DNA from: JAPOVO01 sp026708165
GTDB taxonomy: Bacteria > Chloroflexota > UBA11872 > VXNJ01
NCBI GenBank assembly: GCA_965208775.1
Contig: OZ242360.1
Coordinates: forward strand, 1,302,001-1,366,000
Direction: 5' to 3'
DNA: 64,000 nucleotides
The stretch's first letter is position 1. Each line of letters begins with the position of its first letter. Both the position numbers and the translations under genes were made by a program. This document shows, in pieces, positions 52,150-62,300 of this stretch. The notes under the pieces were generated by a model that was given only the letters and a program-made list of their open reading frames with translations, was not told where the DNA came from and made no database searches.

Positions 52150-52868
52150 GAATCTACGCCGCCTTCTTGCCCCAGGGGCTGACGTACCAGCCCGATGACG
52201 TGTGCATCGTAATCGACGCCATACGAGCGGGCGCGACCCTAACGGCGATGGCCGAAGCGGGCGATCCGGTCGTCCATCTAGCCGCCAGTGCCGAGCACGC
52301 GCGCCGGTTTCGAGACGGCTCCAATCCGGGGGCGCTGTTGGGAGGGGAGGCGGGCGGACTGGCTCCAGCCGGGTTCGACCTGGGCAACTCACCAGCGGAA
52401 TGGGCGAAGCGAGACCTGCTCGGGGCCGAAGTCGTGTTCGGAACGTCGAACGGGACTCGCGCCGTGGCCCGCTGCTCGAACGCCAGCCACGTGCTCGTGG
52501 CAAGTTTCAACAACGTGGCGGCGGTCGCACGGCTGGCCGGGGAGCTGGCTGGGGAAAGCGTCAAGATCGTGTGCGCGGGGCAGGGGGGCTTGATAGCCCT
52601 TGACGACGCGGTCTGCGCGGGACTGATCGCCAGGGAACTGGTAGACGCGGGCGGGGAAGCCGCCGACTCCGCCGTGATGGCCATTGCCCTGGCGAGGCAT
52701 TTCGACGATATTCCCGCGCTGCTTCGCCAGTCCGAAAGCGGACGGCGGCTGTTGAACGTCGGCTACGAGAGCGACCTCGACTGGTGCGCCCGGGTGGACA
52801 TTTCGGACAGGGTGCCGCAGCTTGCGAAGGAGGGCGTAACCGCCGAACGCAGGCTGCTGCTCGCCTGA
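52146..52868 (+). CDS. 2-phosphosulfolactate phosphatase-like (ComB family)
   Basis: The 240-residue protein has DAIRAGAT at 24-31 (DVLRAxxT in the family) and GTSNGTRA at 99-106, which bind phosphate and Mg. ComB removes phosphate from 2-phosphosulfolactate in coenzyme M synthesis, but many non-methanogens carry homologues of unknown role. No other sulfolactate gene is near. The start is TTG, with AGGGG 5 nt upstream. Confidence 0.82.
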   Translation: MRIYAAFLPQGLTYQPDDVCIVIDAIRAGATLTAMAEAGDPVVHLAASAEHARRFRDGSNPGALLGGEAGGLAPAGFDLGNSPAEWAKRDLLGAEVVFGTSNGTRAVARCSNASHVLVASFNNVAAVARLAGELAGESVKIVCAGQGGLIALDDAVCAGLIARELVDAGGEAADSAVMAIALARHFDDIPALLRQSESGRRLLNVGYESDLDWCARVDISDRVPQLAKEGVTAERRLLLA

Positions 52869-52883
52869 TCCGCCCGCGTGTGA

Positions 52884-54215
52884 TTAGGTGGCGTCCTTCA
52901 GGCCGGCCTCTTCGACGAGAAGCTCCACGGCCTGGCGGGCGATGCGGACGTTGTAGTTGGTTCCACGGTCTTCCGGGTAGATCTGCGACGTGTTGCAGAT
53001 GTAAAGCCCGCTTATAGGAGACCGGAATTCGGGGATGCGGCGCTGGTAGCCGGTCTTGATGACGGGCTGCGCGACGGGGTCTTTGGAGACCCAGAACTCC
53101 TCGACCAAGTCCCGGCTGAAATCGGGAAAGACGCGCTCTATGTGCGGCGCGTACTCGTCGAAAAGCTGAGAGTCGGAAAGGTTGAACAACCGTCCAGACG
53201 CCCGCAGGTAGTTGCTTACATAAAGAAGGTGCGCGCCGCCGTAAACCTCGGGATCGATGAAGTTGGTGTGCTCGATGAGGCCCGCGAACGGGATCTCCTC
53301 TTCGCCGATATTCGTCCAGTAGAACCGCGAGACACGCTTGCGAAGTCGCATCAGCATGACCAGCGCGCCCCGATACTCGACCGCGCCCAGGTCGCGCGAG
53401 AGGCTTACATCTCCCAAGAAACGTCGCAGGAGCGGCAGACCGACAGTAGCGAGCACGAAGTCGAACTTGCGCTTTTGGCCGTTGGCGGTCAGCCCCGTGG
53501 CCCGGTTGTCTTCAACGTCAATCGACGAAACCGGCGTCTTGAGGTGAAAGACCACGCCGAGCTCCTTGGCGCGTGACTCAAGGGCACGGGTAATCGTCCT
53601 AAAACTGCCACTCACGTAGCCGAGCAACTCGCGCAGACCGGTGTTGGTCCTCGACTTGAACCTTACGTGGACGCGCCCCCAAAACCAGGCCATAGATATG
53701 TCGGGCCACGAGTCGCCGAATTTCGCCATGAGCAGGGGCTTCCACAGAGTCTCGAAAGCTTCCCTGCCGACCATAGGCGGCAGGTATTCGCCAGCAGGGA
53801 CGTCTTCCAGATGACGGTAGTCCTGGATACGGCGGAGTCGCATGGTTGCGAGACCCATTTGAATTCTCGACCGGAACGGCAGGGGTTTGAATCGCAAGAG
53901 ATCGAGCGGCGTCGTGAACGGATAGAGCGCCCCCTCGGAGAAGAAGGCCATTTGGGGCGTGTTCCATTCGAGGCTGGAGTCGATGCCAAGCTCGCGCATC
54001 AGGTCAATCATGTGATGATCGCCGCGGAACAGATGGTGGTAATACCGCTCGACAAGCGTTCCGCCGACTTCGAGAACGGCGAGCTCACCGCCCACCTCGT
54101 GATGAGCCTCGAAAACCTCAACCCGGATACCCCGCTTGGCCAGCTCGTAGGCGGCGGTGAGGCCCGTGATGCCGGCGCCGACAATCGCAACCGATTTAGA
54201 TTTTTCGCCGTTCAT
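52884..54215 (-). CDS. FAD-dependent oxidoreductase (protoporphyrinogen-oxidase/amine-oxidase-like)
   Basis: The 443-residue protein has the dinucleotide-binding motif GAGITGL at 13-19, a glutamate in VEVFEAHHEVGG, and the C-terminal FAD segment GLYICNTSQIYPEDRGTNYNV. It is of the amine-oxidase/phytoene desaturase fold; such proteins next to glycosyltransferases often act on sugars or lipids. It begins at ATG 54213-54215, 82 nt after the flippase-like gene, probably in the same operon. Confidence 0.83.
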   Translation of the reverse strand: MNGEKSKSVAIVGAGITGLTAAYELAKRGIRVEVFEAHHEVGGELAVLEVGGTLVERYYHHLFRGDHHMIDLMRELGIDSSLEWNTPQMAFFSEGALYPFTTPLDLLRFKPLPFRSRIQMGLATMRLRRIQDYRHLEDVPAGEYLPPMVGREAFETLWKPLLMAKFGDSWPDISMAWFWGRVHVRFKSRTNTGLRELLGYVSGSFRTITRALESRAKELGVVFHLKTPVSSIDVEDNRATGLTANGQKRKFDFVLATVGLPLLRRFLGDVSLSRDLGAVEYRGALVMLMRLRKRVSRFYWTNIGEEEIPFAGLIEHTNFIDPEVYGGAHLLYVSNYLRASGRLFNLSDSQLFDEYAPHIERVFPDFSRDLVEEFWVSKDPVAQPVIKTGYQRRIPEFRSPISGLYICNTSQIYPEDRGTNYNVRIARQAVELLVEEAGLKDAT

Positions 54216-54297
54216 TTCTGTTGACTGCCTTCGGGAGCCTGGCAGTGGATTACTGCCCGGAAGGCTCTGAGCATGGTGGTTCGCCCTCTAAGCGTAG

Positions 54298-55182
54298 TCA
54301 CAACCGGGGTTTGCCGCCGCCGAGCGTGGCGAGTCCCTTCTTCCAGACCAGCAAGAGTCCGAGCACCGTTGGCGGAATGAGCACTACGAAATGGGCGGCG
54401 ATTGCGAACGCAAGCCCCTTTTCGTCGCTCACGCCGAACAACACGAGGGTCTCCTTCACGAAAAACTCGAATGCTCCAATGTTCCCCGGGCCAGCCGGAA
54501 TCACGCCGGCGAGGTTGGATATGCACGTCACTACGATAGCCAGCCAGTATCCACCCTCCTGAATGCCGAGCGCCTGCAATACAAGCAGGTAGACAAGAGA
54601 TTCTACGAGCCATGAGACAACCGACAGCGCAAGAATCACGGCCACGGCCTTACCCGAAGCCACGCTCCGAAAACCGCCGATCAGCGACCGTATAAGCCTG
54701 TGCAGCGCTCCGCCGAAGGGACGCTGCATAAGCCTCACAAGCGCCGCCACGCCCGGCATGGACGGCCTGACTAACCCGGACGCGACCATGTACATGACTG
54801 CAAAGGCGGCGGCGGCGGCGATGGCGAGGCCGATAAGGGGAACGTTCCAGGGTGAGTTCCATCCCGTTGCGAGCGCCGCCAGCGCAAGCAATCCAATGAG
54901 CGTCAAAACGTCGAACACGCGTTCGAGGATTATCGTGCCGAGAATCGCGGGCGCGGGGGTCTTGGTTTCCCGATTCAGAACGTAAACGCGCACGAATTCG
55001 CCCAAACGCGCGGGGAGGGCGTTGTTCGCCAAGTACCCGATCGTCAGCGCGGAAAATGCGGACCAAGCGCCGACGGCTCCCAACGGCGCCAACAGGACCT
55101 TCCAGCGAAGGGCCCTGATCCCGATGGCGACGATCAATACGACGGCCGCGGGCGCGTAGTGGGCAGGATTAGCGAGGCGCAA
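54298..55182 (-). CDS. Flippase-like / lysylphosphatidylglycerol synthase TM-region protein (UPF0104)
   Basis: The polytopic membrane protein has about eight helices, with the family blocks RALRWKVLL, ANNALPARLGEFVRVYVL, LERVFD and LAGVIPAGPGNIGAFE. The listed start is TTG 55180-55182, but the coding frame stays open to 55350 and the translated upstream segment includes a plausible first helix (GLGLAISGLFTWLVI) common in this family. No ATG, GTG or TTG is in that frame upstream. The real start is therefore probably upstream and non-canonical, or the start has been lost. Confidence 0.8.
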   Translation of the reverse strand: MRLANPAHYAPAAVVLIVAIGIRALRWKVLLAPLGAVGAWSAFSALTIGYLANNALPARLGEFVRVYVLNRETKTPAPAILGTIILERVFDVLTLIGLLALAALATGWNSPWNVPLIGLAIAAAAAFAVMYMVASGLVRPSMPGVAALVRLMQRPFGGALHRLIRSLIGGFRSVASGKAVAVILALSVVSWLVESLVYLLVLQALGIQEGGYWLAIVVTCISNLAGVIPAGPGNIGAFEFFVKETLVLFGVSDEKGLAFAIAAHFVVLIPPTVLGLLLVWKKGLATLGGGKPRL

Positions 55183-55303
55183 CTCGTCGAACGCGACGGG
55201 GGCGTCGACCCCGCGAATGACGAGCCACGTAAACAGGCCGCTGATAGCGAGGCCGAGTCCTGCTCTCAGGACTGTGCGCCGTCTTATGGAAGCGACTATC
55301 GCA

Positions 55304-57070
55304 CTAGCGTCCGGGCAACTCGTACGTGAACGGGCCGATTGGTCCCGTCTTCAGGATGTCTCGTTGAACGTACATTACGAAATCGGTAGAACCGAGTGAA
55401 ACGGGAGGTTCCTTAAACACGAGGAACCGCCAAAGCTTGGTCAGGTTTTCGCGGTCCCTGAACAGGTCAACGAGCGACCCCCAGCTCCACGATTTGTAGA
55501 CGCGCTCCGGGAACCACTCACGCAGCTTGAATTGGACTCCCACGTAATCGACGAACTCCACTCCGATTTTGTTCGCGGTCTGCCGGCTCAGCAGCACGAT
55601 CGGCTGCTCCGGAGGTTCTTCCACCTCCGGGCCGAAGGCCACCGCGTTCCATTCTCGCAAATACCACGCATAGGGCCAGTGGGCTTCCTTTTCCACATAT
55701 ATGGGGATGTTCCGACCCTCACCGGTCCGTCTGCCGGCCTCCTCCATGATCTCCATACCTTCCAACACGTCTCTGGACGTCTGCGTGTAGACGACGAAGT
55801 CCCTGGGTATGTCTCCGTAAACGAACGCGGTTGGAATCGAATGCCGGGCGGTCCAGCCCAGCAGCAACATGCAGACAACCGCGAGCGCCCAGAATACGCC
55901 GCGGCGGCGGACTTCCTCGAGCTTCTTGCCCGCGAACCAGCCGGCGATGAGGATTACCGGAAGTATGGGATGGAGCGCGAGCCAAGCCGCTTTTTCACCC
56001 GCCACCGAATAGATGAAGATGGAAGCGGCCGCCCAATACAGCAACATGATCGTAAAGACGCTCGGCCTGCGGACGATTCGCCAGAGGGCGGCCAGCGCGA
56101 AGACAGCCGCGAAGGCCTCGTATACGGCCAGGAACATCAGGTAAAAGAACCAGGGCTGGTTAACGCGCTGGGTCCCGTGAATATCACGCCATATCGTGAA
56201 TGCCTCCACGAAGGCCGTGCGGATTCCGGCCGGATTCGTAAAGAACGAACTCATGAAAAGGACGGCGACAGCCAAGAATATGACCAGTCCGTAGGCCAGA
56301 GCCTCGGGATCGGCGCGAAGCGCGCGAAACGCCGCACGCAACTTGCGCATCTCCGGCGAATCGTCCCCTGACAGGCGTGGACTCAGGTACGTCCAGATCG
56401 CGAGCAGAACGATAAAGGTGACGAAGATGAAGCCCGTGATGAACGTGTTTTCCTTCGTGACGAAGGAACCACCCATGGCGAGTCCGGCCAGCCATATCCA
56501 CCGCGGGCTGGGTTTATCCACGTAGCGGACCAGCGATCCGAAAATCAGGAGGGTCCAGAACGCAACGTAGATGTCGTTGCGCGCGAAGCGCGAGAAGTAC
56601 ATGAATCCCGTCGAGACGGTGAGGGCCAGCATGGTGATAGCGGTGCCGTATTTGCCAAGCTCCTTGCGCCAGAGCAAGGGGATGACGAGCACGACGCCCA
56701 CTCCGAAGGCGGCGGGAATGATCCGTCCGGTTATGTCGTTGCCTTCGAAGAGCCAGAAGAGCGCCGCCGAGGCGAAGTACTGGAACGGGCCGTGGTAGAC
56801 GGGTTCGTAGACGTACTTGATGCCGCGCGCCATGTCCCACATGGTCTTGGCGTGAACGCTCTCATCGTGGTGATAGGCACGGGACCCAAGATCGAGATAG
56901 CGGGTCAAGAAGAGCAGGACCAGCAGCAGACCGTAGAAGACGGCCTCCCACGGAGCCAAGACGATCTGCCGCCCTCCGAAAAGCGGAATTCGCAGCGACC
57001 GCGTCATAGATGGACCCGAATGCTGGTCAGACGGCGTGGATGCAAGCTCATGGGCTTTGTTGGCCGTCAA
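55304..57070 (-). CDS. Polytopic glycosyltransferase-like protein (TIGR03663-type)
   Basis: The 588-residue protein has about ten membrane helices. The first external loop holds YHHDESVHAK, the acidic pair expected in GT-C/PMT-type transferases. The C-terminal ~170 residues are soluble. The family TIGR03663 is found in Chloroflexota and archaea next to DUF2298 proteins, as here. The start may be TTG 57070 or ATG 57007 (MTRSLRIP); neither has a good ribosome site. It probably transfers a sugar from a lipid carrier to an extracellular acceptor; this is inference. Confidence 0.82.
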   Translation of the reverse strand: MTANKAHELASTPSDQHSGPSMTRSLRIPLFGGRQIVLAPWEAVFYGLLLVLLFLTRYLDLGSRAYHHDESVHAKTMWDMARGIKYVYEPVYHGPFQYFASAALFWLFEGNDITGRIIPAAFGVGVVLVIPLLWRKELGKYGTAITMLALTVSTGFMYFSRFARNDIYVAFWTLLIFGSLVRYVDKPSPRWIWLAGLAMGGSFVTKENTFITGFIFVTFIVLLAIWTYLSPRLSGDDSPEMRKLRAAFRALRADPEALAYGLVIFLAVAVLFMSSFFTNPAGIRTAFVEAFTIWRDIHGTQRVNQPWFFYLMFLAVYEAFAAVFALAALWRIVRRPSVFTIMLLYWAAASIFIYSVAGEKAAWLALHPILPVILIAGWFAGKKLEEVRRRGVFWALAVVCMLLLGWTARHSIPTAFVYGDIPRDFVVYTQTSRDVLEGMEIMEEAGRRTGEGRNIPIYVEKEAHWPYAWYLREWNAVAFGPEVEEPPEQPIVLLSRQTANKIGVEFVDYVGVQFKLREWFPERVYKSWSWGSLVDLFRDRENLTKLWRFLVFKEPPVSLGSTDFVMYVQRDILKTGPIGPFTYELPGR

Positions 57071-57089
57071 GCCGGCCGCGAGTTGGGTT

Positions 57090-59291
57090 TCATGTTCCCG
57101 GAACCTTGTAGATGGTTACGTGGCCGGGAATTTCGTATGCGACGGTCATCCACCAAAAAGCGTCATAGACATCGGGACCATACTTTTCACGCTCCAGCCA
57201 GCCGACGTATACATGGCTTACGCCGTAATACTGAAGTCTCGACAGCGCCCAGTCCCACACGCCCCTCCGATAGAGCGAATCCACGCGGGTCTTCCGATAG
57301 TGGACCTCCGGGTCGCTTTTTCGCCAAAGCAGCTCGTGCTGACGCCAACCGACAACCGTGGGAATGCCGGACCACGCCGAGACGCGGCCCGAGTCGCCGT
57401 AGCCGTCTCCGGTCGCCTCCAATATCGCCGAGCCGGCTGGGACGTTCGACTTCAACCACTCTATCGCCAAGAGCTCCTCGGGGTTTTGACGCCGGACGAA
57501 ATCGAGTCCGTCCAGAGTAGGCTGCGGCGGTTGGTGCTGTATGCGAGCTTTGCCCGTGATTGCCGAGTAGGACATGGCTACGAATATAAACGCGGCCAAG
57601 ACTACTGAAAACGCCACCTCCGTGGCCAAGCGACGCTTATTCTCAAGCTTAGCCAGCTCTCGGAAAATCAGGTAGACCGCAGGACCGGAGGCGGCGGCCA
57701 GTACCGGCCAAGCCTGATAATAGATCTTGAACACGGTATTCATGCGCTGGTAGGGAGGGCCGAAGAAGTCGCGCACGAAGATCAGCTCCGGAATCGCCGC
57801 CAGACCGAACCCCGCGAAATAGAGAAACTGGACAATTCGTTCTCCCGCTCCCTGGCTCTTGCGGCTGAATGCCAGAGCCATGCCAGCGACGAATAGCAGG
57901 CACAGCAGCAACGTCCAACGGTCCCAGCCGCCTACCAAGCCCAGGGCTATCCACAAGCCGATTACAACCAGCAGCAACCGACCGCTGTCGCGGCGGCGCA
58001 CCAGATGCATGACGATGACGGCGAGGGCCAATAGCGTCCACAGCCCGTAGACGGTGAGGAAGTCCCCGATTTCGGTCCGAACGGTCACGAATCCCAGACC
58101 GAACGCGAACGGATCGAAGTTCAGATGGAAGGGTAGAAAGGCCGCGACGCCGACGATCGCGGCTACGGAAAGGCGACCGGCGAACGCCAACGTATTCCTG
58201 GCGGTTGTCGCCCGATCAGGGTTGAGGAGCGCGGCAATTCCCGCGAGGGCCGCGAGGGCGAAAAACACCGGAAAGTCCCACGCGTTGAGCGGGTACAACG
58301 ATCCGAGCAACCACCCGGAGATTACCGCCAACAACCAGGAATCCCGGCGGGACGGGTCGGTCCGAGACCAGGTCAAGAACCAGACCACCGCCAAAGCGAT
58401 CGAAACTATGGAGAACGGCAAGGACATAACGTGCGGATGCAGGTCGCCGAGCAGGAAGGAGAAGGCCGGAAACTCGGTGATGGCGTAGTCGACCAGCCCG
58501 TCGGCGTCCTCCACCTGGACCGCACGGCTGGCGTTCCATCCGATGCCGTGCCAGAAGTCGGGATTGCGGTTCCGCTCGCCGAAGAAGAAGTTGACCGCAT
58601 AGAGGTTCCCGCCAACGGTTGCGAGAATCGCGGTCAGCGCGCCGAATACCCATTTCGCACGGGAAACCGCTCCGCCAACAAGCCCAGTGACGTCGTAGCC
58701 GAGCGAGAGCATTCCAAGGAACGTGAGCGCGAACGTCGCCGCGAGCGCGAGATTGAATCCGACCGCCGAGGCGGTGGCGGTTATGGCGGTAAACGTTGCC
58801 GCGATGCTGTAGCCAAAGTAGTAGTAGTTGATGCTGAATCCCGACAGCCAAGGGTCCGCGGGAGGAAACGACTCGCTCCGCAGAATGCCGTTCAGCAGCG
58901 CGAACTCCATCGGTTTCTCGGTTGCGGCGATGTCGGGATTTCGCGCGCGGAAGATGGCGAAAGCAACGAATGCCGCCGCAAAGATCGCTTCGCCGACCGC
59001 GATCCGGGGCAACTGCGCCCGGGCCGCACGGGCAAGCTGCGGACGCAGTATCAAAATCGCCGCGGCGGCGGCCATAGCAGCAAACAAGACGACCGTCTGA
59101 TATACGCGACCGTTGGTGAACAACCCGGTGAAGAGGAGCAGCCACGCCAGATAGCCGACCACCAGAACGCCCAGGGGCTTGACCAGAAACGAGCCGGCGG
59201 AGGGCAAACGCCGGAACAGGAACATCGACACGGGAACGCCGACGAAACTTGCCGCGAGCAAAGCCAGCAGCCAGAGCAGGGTGTCTAACAC
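57090..59291 (-). CDS. DUF2298-family polytopic membrane protein
   Basis: The 733-residue protein has about 14 membrane helices. The family signature is seen in NPDIAATEKPMEFALLNGILRS, FPPADPWLSGFSINYYYFGY and DLHPHVMSLP, and the C-terminal soluble part ends with a nucleotide-sugar-like loop (SGIPTVVGWRQHE). DUF2298 proteins occur with GT-C glycosyltransferases in Chloroflexota and archaea. The start is GTG. It lies 19 nt upstream of the TIGR03663-type gene. Confidence 0.83.
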   Translation of the reverse strand: MLDTLLWLLALLAASFVGVPVSMFLFRRLPSAGSFLVKPLGVLVVGYLAWLLLFTGLFTNGRVYQTVVLFAAMAAAAAILILRPQLARAARAQLPRIAVGEAIFAAAFVAFAIFRARNPDIAATEKPMEFALLNGILRSESFPPADPWLSGFSINYYYFGYSIAATFTAITATASAVGFNLALAATFALTFLGMLSLGYDVTGLVGGAVSRAKWVFGALTAILATVGGNLYAVNFFFGERNRNPDFWHGIGWNASRAVQVEDADGLVDYAITEFPAFSFLLGDLHPHVMSLPFSIVSIALAVVWFLTWSRTDPSRRDSWLLAVISGWLLGSLYPLNAWDFPVFFALAALAGIAALLNPDRATTARNTLAFAGRLSVAAIVGVAAFLPFHLNFDPFAFGLGFVTVRTEIGDFLTVYGLWTLLALAVIVMHLVRRRDSGRLLLVVIGLWIALGLVGGWDRWTLLLCLLFVAGMALAFSRKSQGAGERIVQFLYFAGFGLAAIPELIFVRDFFGPPYQRMNTVFKIYYQAWPVLAAASGPAVYLIFRELAKLENKRRLATEVAFSVVLAAFIFVAMSYSAITGKARIQHQPPQPTLDGLDFVRRQNPEELLAIEWLKSNVPAGSAILEATGDGYGDSGRVSAWSGIPTVVGWRQHELLWRKSDPEVHYRKTRVDSLYRRGVWDWALSRLQYYGVSHVYVGWLEREKYGPDVYDAFWWMTVAYEIPGHVTIYKVPGT

Positions 59292-59330
59292 AAGCGCCTC
59301 AAGTAGAGTCGAATCTCATGGCAGCCGCCG

Positions 59331-62300
59331 CTAACCCGCAGGTCCAACCGTGACGTCTCTGGCGACCACACGGTAGACCCTGGTCTCGGGATTCTCGTAG
59401 ATCAGCGTGAGGCGGTCTCCGACCAGCCGGTCGAATTTAGCAATACCTTCCGGTGGGTAGTATGCGCGCTCAAGCGCACCGACATAGACCAGCTCGACGT
59501 CATATCGCGAGAGGATCGTCATCAACTCCGCAACGTCGGTGGTGCCGTACGCGGTCTCCACATCGCGCCGGCGCCGGTCGACCTGATGAACGTAAGCCCA
59601 GCGCTGCTGCTTTTCGTGCCAGTCCCACCCAACCACCGTCGGGAGGCCGGTTATGACCGAAACCCGGGATCCCCATCGGTAGACATTCACGGTCGCTTCG
59701 AGCACTACAGGTCGGCCTTCGACGTTTTGAAGCAGCCAGTCCGTGGCCTGCTTGTCATATTTGAGGTGGATTTCCCGTCCCTGATCGTGAATCACGGCGC
59801 CGTCCATGTATGCAAGACCGTCGAGGGTTGGCTCCGTTTCGTTCAGCCGGACTCCGAGCTTTGCCTGCGTGGCGGCGAACGGATACAGGGCTGTTCCGAC
59901 GACCGCGGCGACGACTGCGATTGTCAGCGCGTATCTGAAGGGTTCCAGCCATCCGCCCATTCTGCGCCAAATCAACGGCAGCAATTGTGGAAGCGCCAAG
60001 GCCGCCGCCAAGCCGAACAGGAACCATGCCTGAAAGTAGGTCTTGAATACGGTGTTAAGACGTCCGATATCGCCTTCCAGAGCAACCCATTCGGGAAGAG
60101 CCGTCAGCAACAATCCGCCGAGCGTGAGCGCCAAGGGCATGAACTTCAGCGGTCGACCGCGAACACGAATAGCGGCGGCCAGAACCAGAACCATGGCGGC
60201 AATCTGGAAGACCCGCGCCGACCACGGCTCATCGATCGTCGCGATGAACAGGACGGCGGCTCCCAGAAACACGAGAGGCCAGAGCGGAAGAGCCGACGGT
60301 CTGCGTGAGAGTCGTCCCGCCAGTCGCAGGAACCGGACGAGCCGACTGGGTCGGATGATGATTGTCTTGAGCGCGGCGGTATGCCAACTTCGCAGCCGGT
60401 CGGGGGCAAGCTGAAGCATGGCGAACGGGACCAAGATCAAAAGCAAGGCCCCGAACATGGCGAGATAGCCCCCGAGGGGGGTGGTCTGGGGCGTTGCGAC
60501 TACGCCTCCGAAAAACACGCCGAAGCTCTGGTGGAACGGGAAAAACGGGGCGTAGCTCAACCCGACGAGAGCGGCGGCCGCCAGGGCGGCCATCCAGACC
60601 ATGGTCAGACTCAGCCTGCGCGCCGCCCGCCAAAACGAATAGGACAACGCCAGTACGGTGACGACGAGATAGGTGGGAAAGTCCCAAGTGTTAACGACCC
60701 TGTGAACGCCAAGCGCTATAGCGATTCCAATCAACGGCGGAACGTATCCGCTATGTAGAAACAACGCGGCACGGCGTCGAATCGAAATTCCCGCCGCGAA
60801 GAGCCGCGTGGAAGGTCTGACGAGTATCAACGCGAGCGCTCCGGTCGCCGTCGCCGCGGTCCAAGCCAGGTCGATCAGGTGAGGATGGAGATCGCCGTAG
60901 AGGAACGTGAAGTACGGGAACTCGTTGACGGTCGCCTCGATTACTCGCGTGCTTCGCCAGAAATCGAACTCCGCCGCGAGCGTGCCGTTGATGATGGCGC
61001 CGGGGAGATTGACGATTACGGCGAGCGGCGAGCCTGGCTCACCGAGGTTTCGAGCGGTTATCTGGACGAGCTGAACGATGGAATCGAGATTGCCGAACAG
61101 CAGAGTAAGGGCGACCGCGAGCAGTCCCACACCGGCAGCTCCGGCCAGACGGCGCTTGAACGAATACCACGCGTTGAAACCGAAAGAGAACACGGCGCCG
61201 ACCGCCAACGCGAACATGGTGGGCAACGCGAGGTTGTATGCAACCGCCGGCACTATTCCGAGCAGCTTCGCAATCGCGCCGGTGAAGACCTGGCCGAAGT
61301 AGTAGTAGTTGACGTATCCGCCGGCCCACCAGGGGTCGTAGGGCGGAAAGAAATCGCTCCTGATTACCGCGTTGAGGTGAGCGAAGTCCATCGGCTTTTC
61401 GCCGCCGAAGGCCGTGTGCCACAGGTCGGGATTGCGAATCCGCACGGCGTAGAGGAACGCGAAAGCCAGGAGGAACAGCGCCTCGCCCGCGGCCACAACG
61501 GGCCAATTCCTGCGAAGGTCGCGCCAGATCGACCGCCGGGTCCAGAGCGCCACCGCCGTCCCAGCCAGCACGAGGATGAGCGTGGAGATCGCTATGGCCG
61601 TTCTATCGAAGCTCCACCAGCGGAGGCTCGCGAAGAGCCAAGCCGGATACACAGCCAGCAGAATCCCGAACGGCTTGGCCAGCATATACCCCGAATCGGG
61701 CAGCGCGCGGAACGCAAGACGCGTTAAGGGCCAGGCGGCCAAGCCCGCGATGAATACGAATCCGAACCAAGCCAAGGCCGGGTAGTCCGCCGCCCCCGGC
61801 GGAGAGGCGTAGATGTCGCGAAACGTGCCTGATTCGCGGATGCGCTTCCGGTCCGCGCCGTCGAACATCAACGTCAGCGGCGTGGCGTTCTTGGGAAGGA
61901 TGCGCGTAGCGGTGGACAGATCGACCGATCCGAGAATCGACCGCATGGCCGAGGAGTCGTATTGATCGGTCTTCTGGAAGATTCGAACCCTGGGATGGTC
62001 GTAGACCGAGAATGCTTCCTCGGCCCAGTCATCGACTATCTCGATCCCGAAAAGCGATGGATAGCTCGTAAACCCGGCGACCTGCCGAAAACCAAGCTCG
62101 CCGGAGAAGAGCGATTCGTAGTAGCGAATCGCCAGCGGGTAGCGCACCGGCATTCGCGGAATGCTCCCGGCGAGACGGTCGCTGCTGAGAACGACGTAGT
62201 CGGCGTCCTGAAGGGCCTGAATCAGCTGTTCCCGCTTCTTGAGAGTCTCGTCGTCGTAAAGCGGCAACTCGGCGTAGTTGTAGGCGTTGGGGTTACGGTT

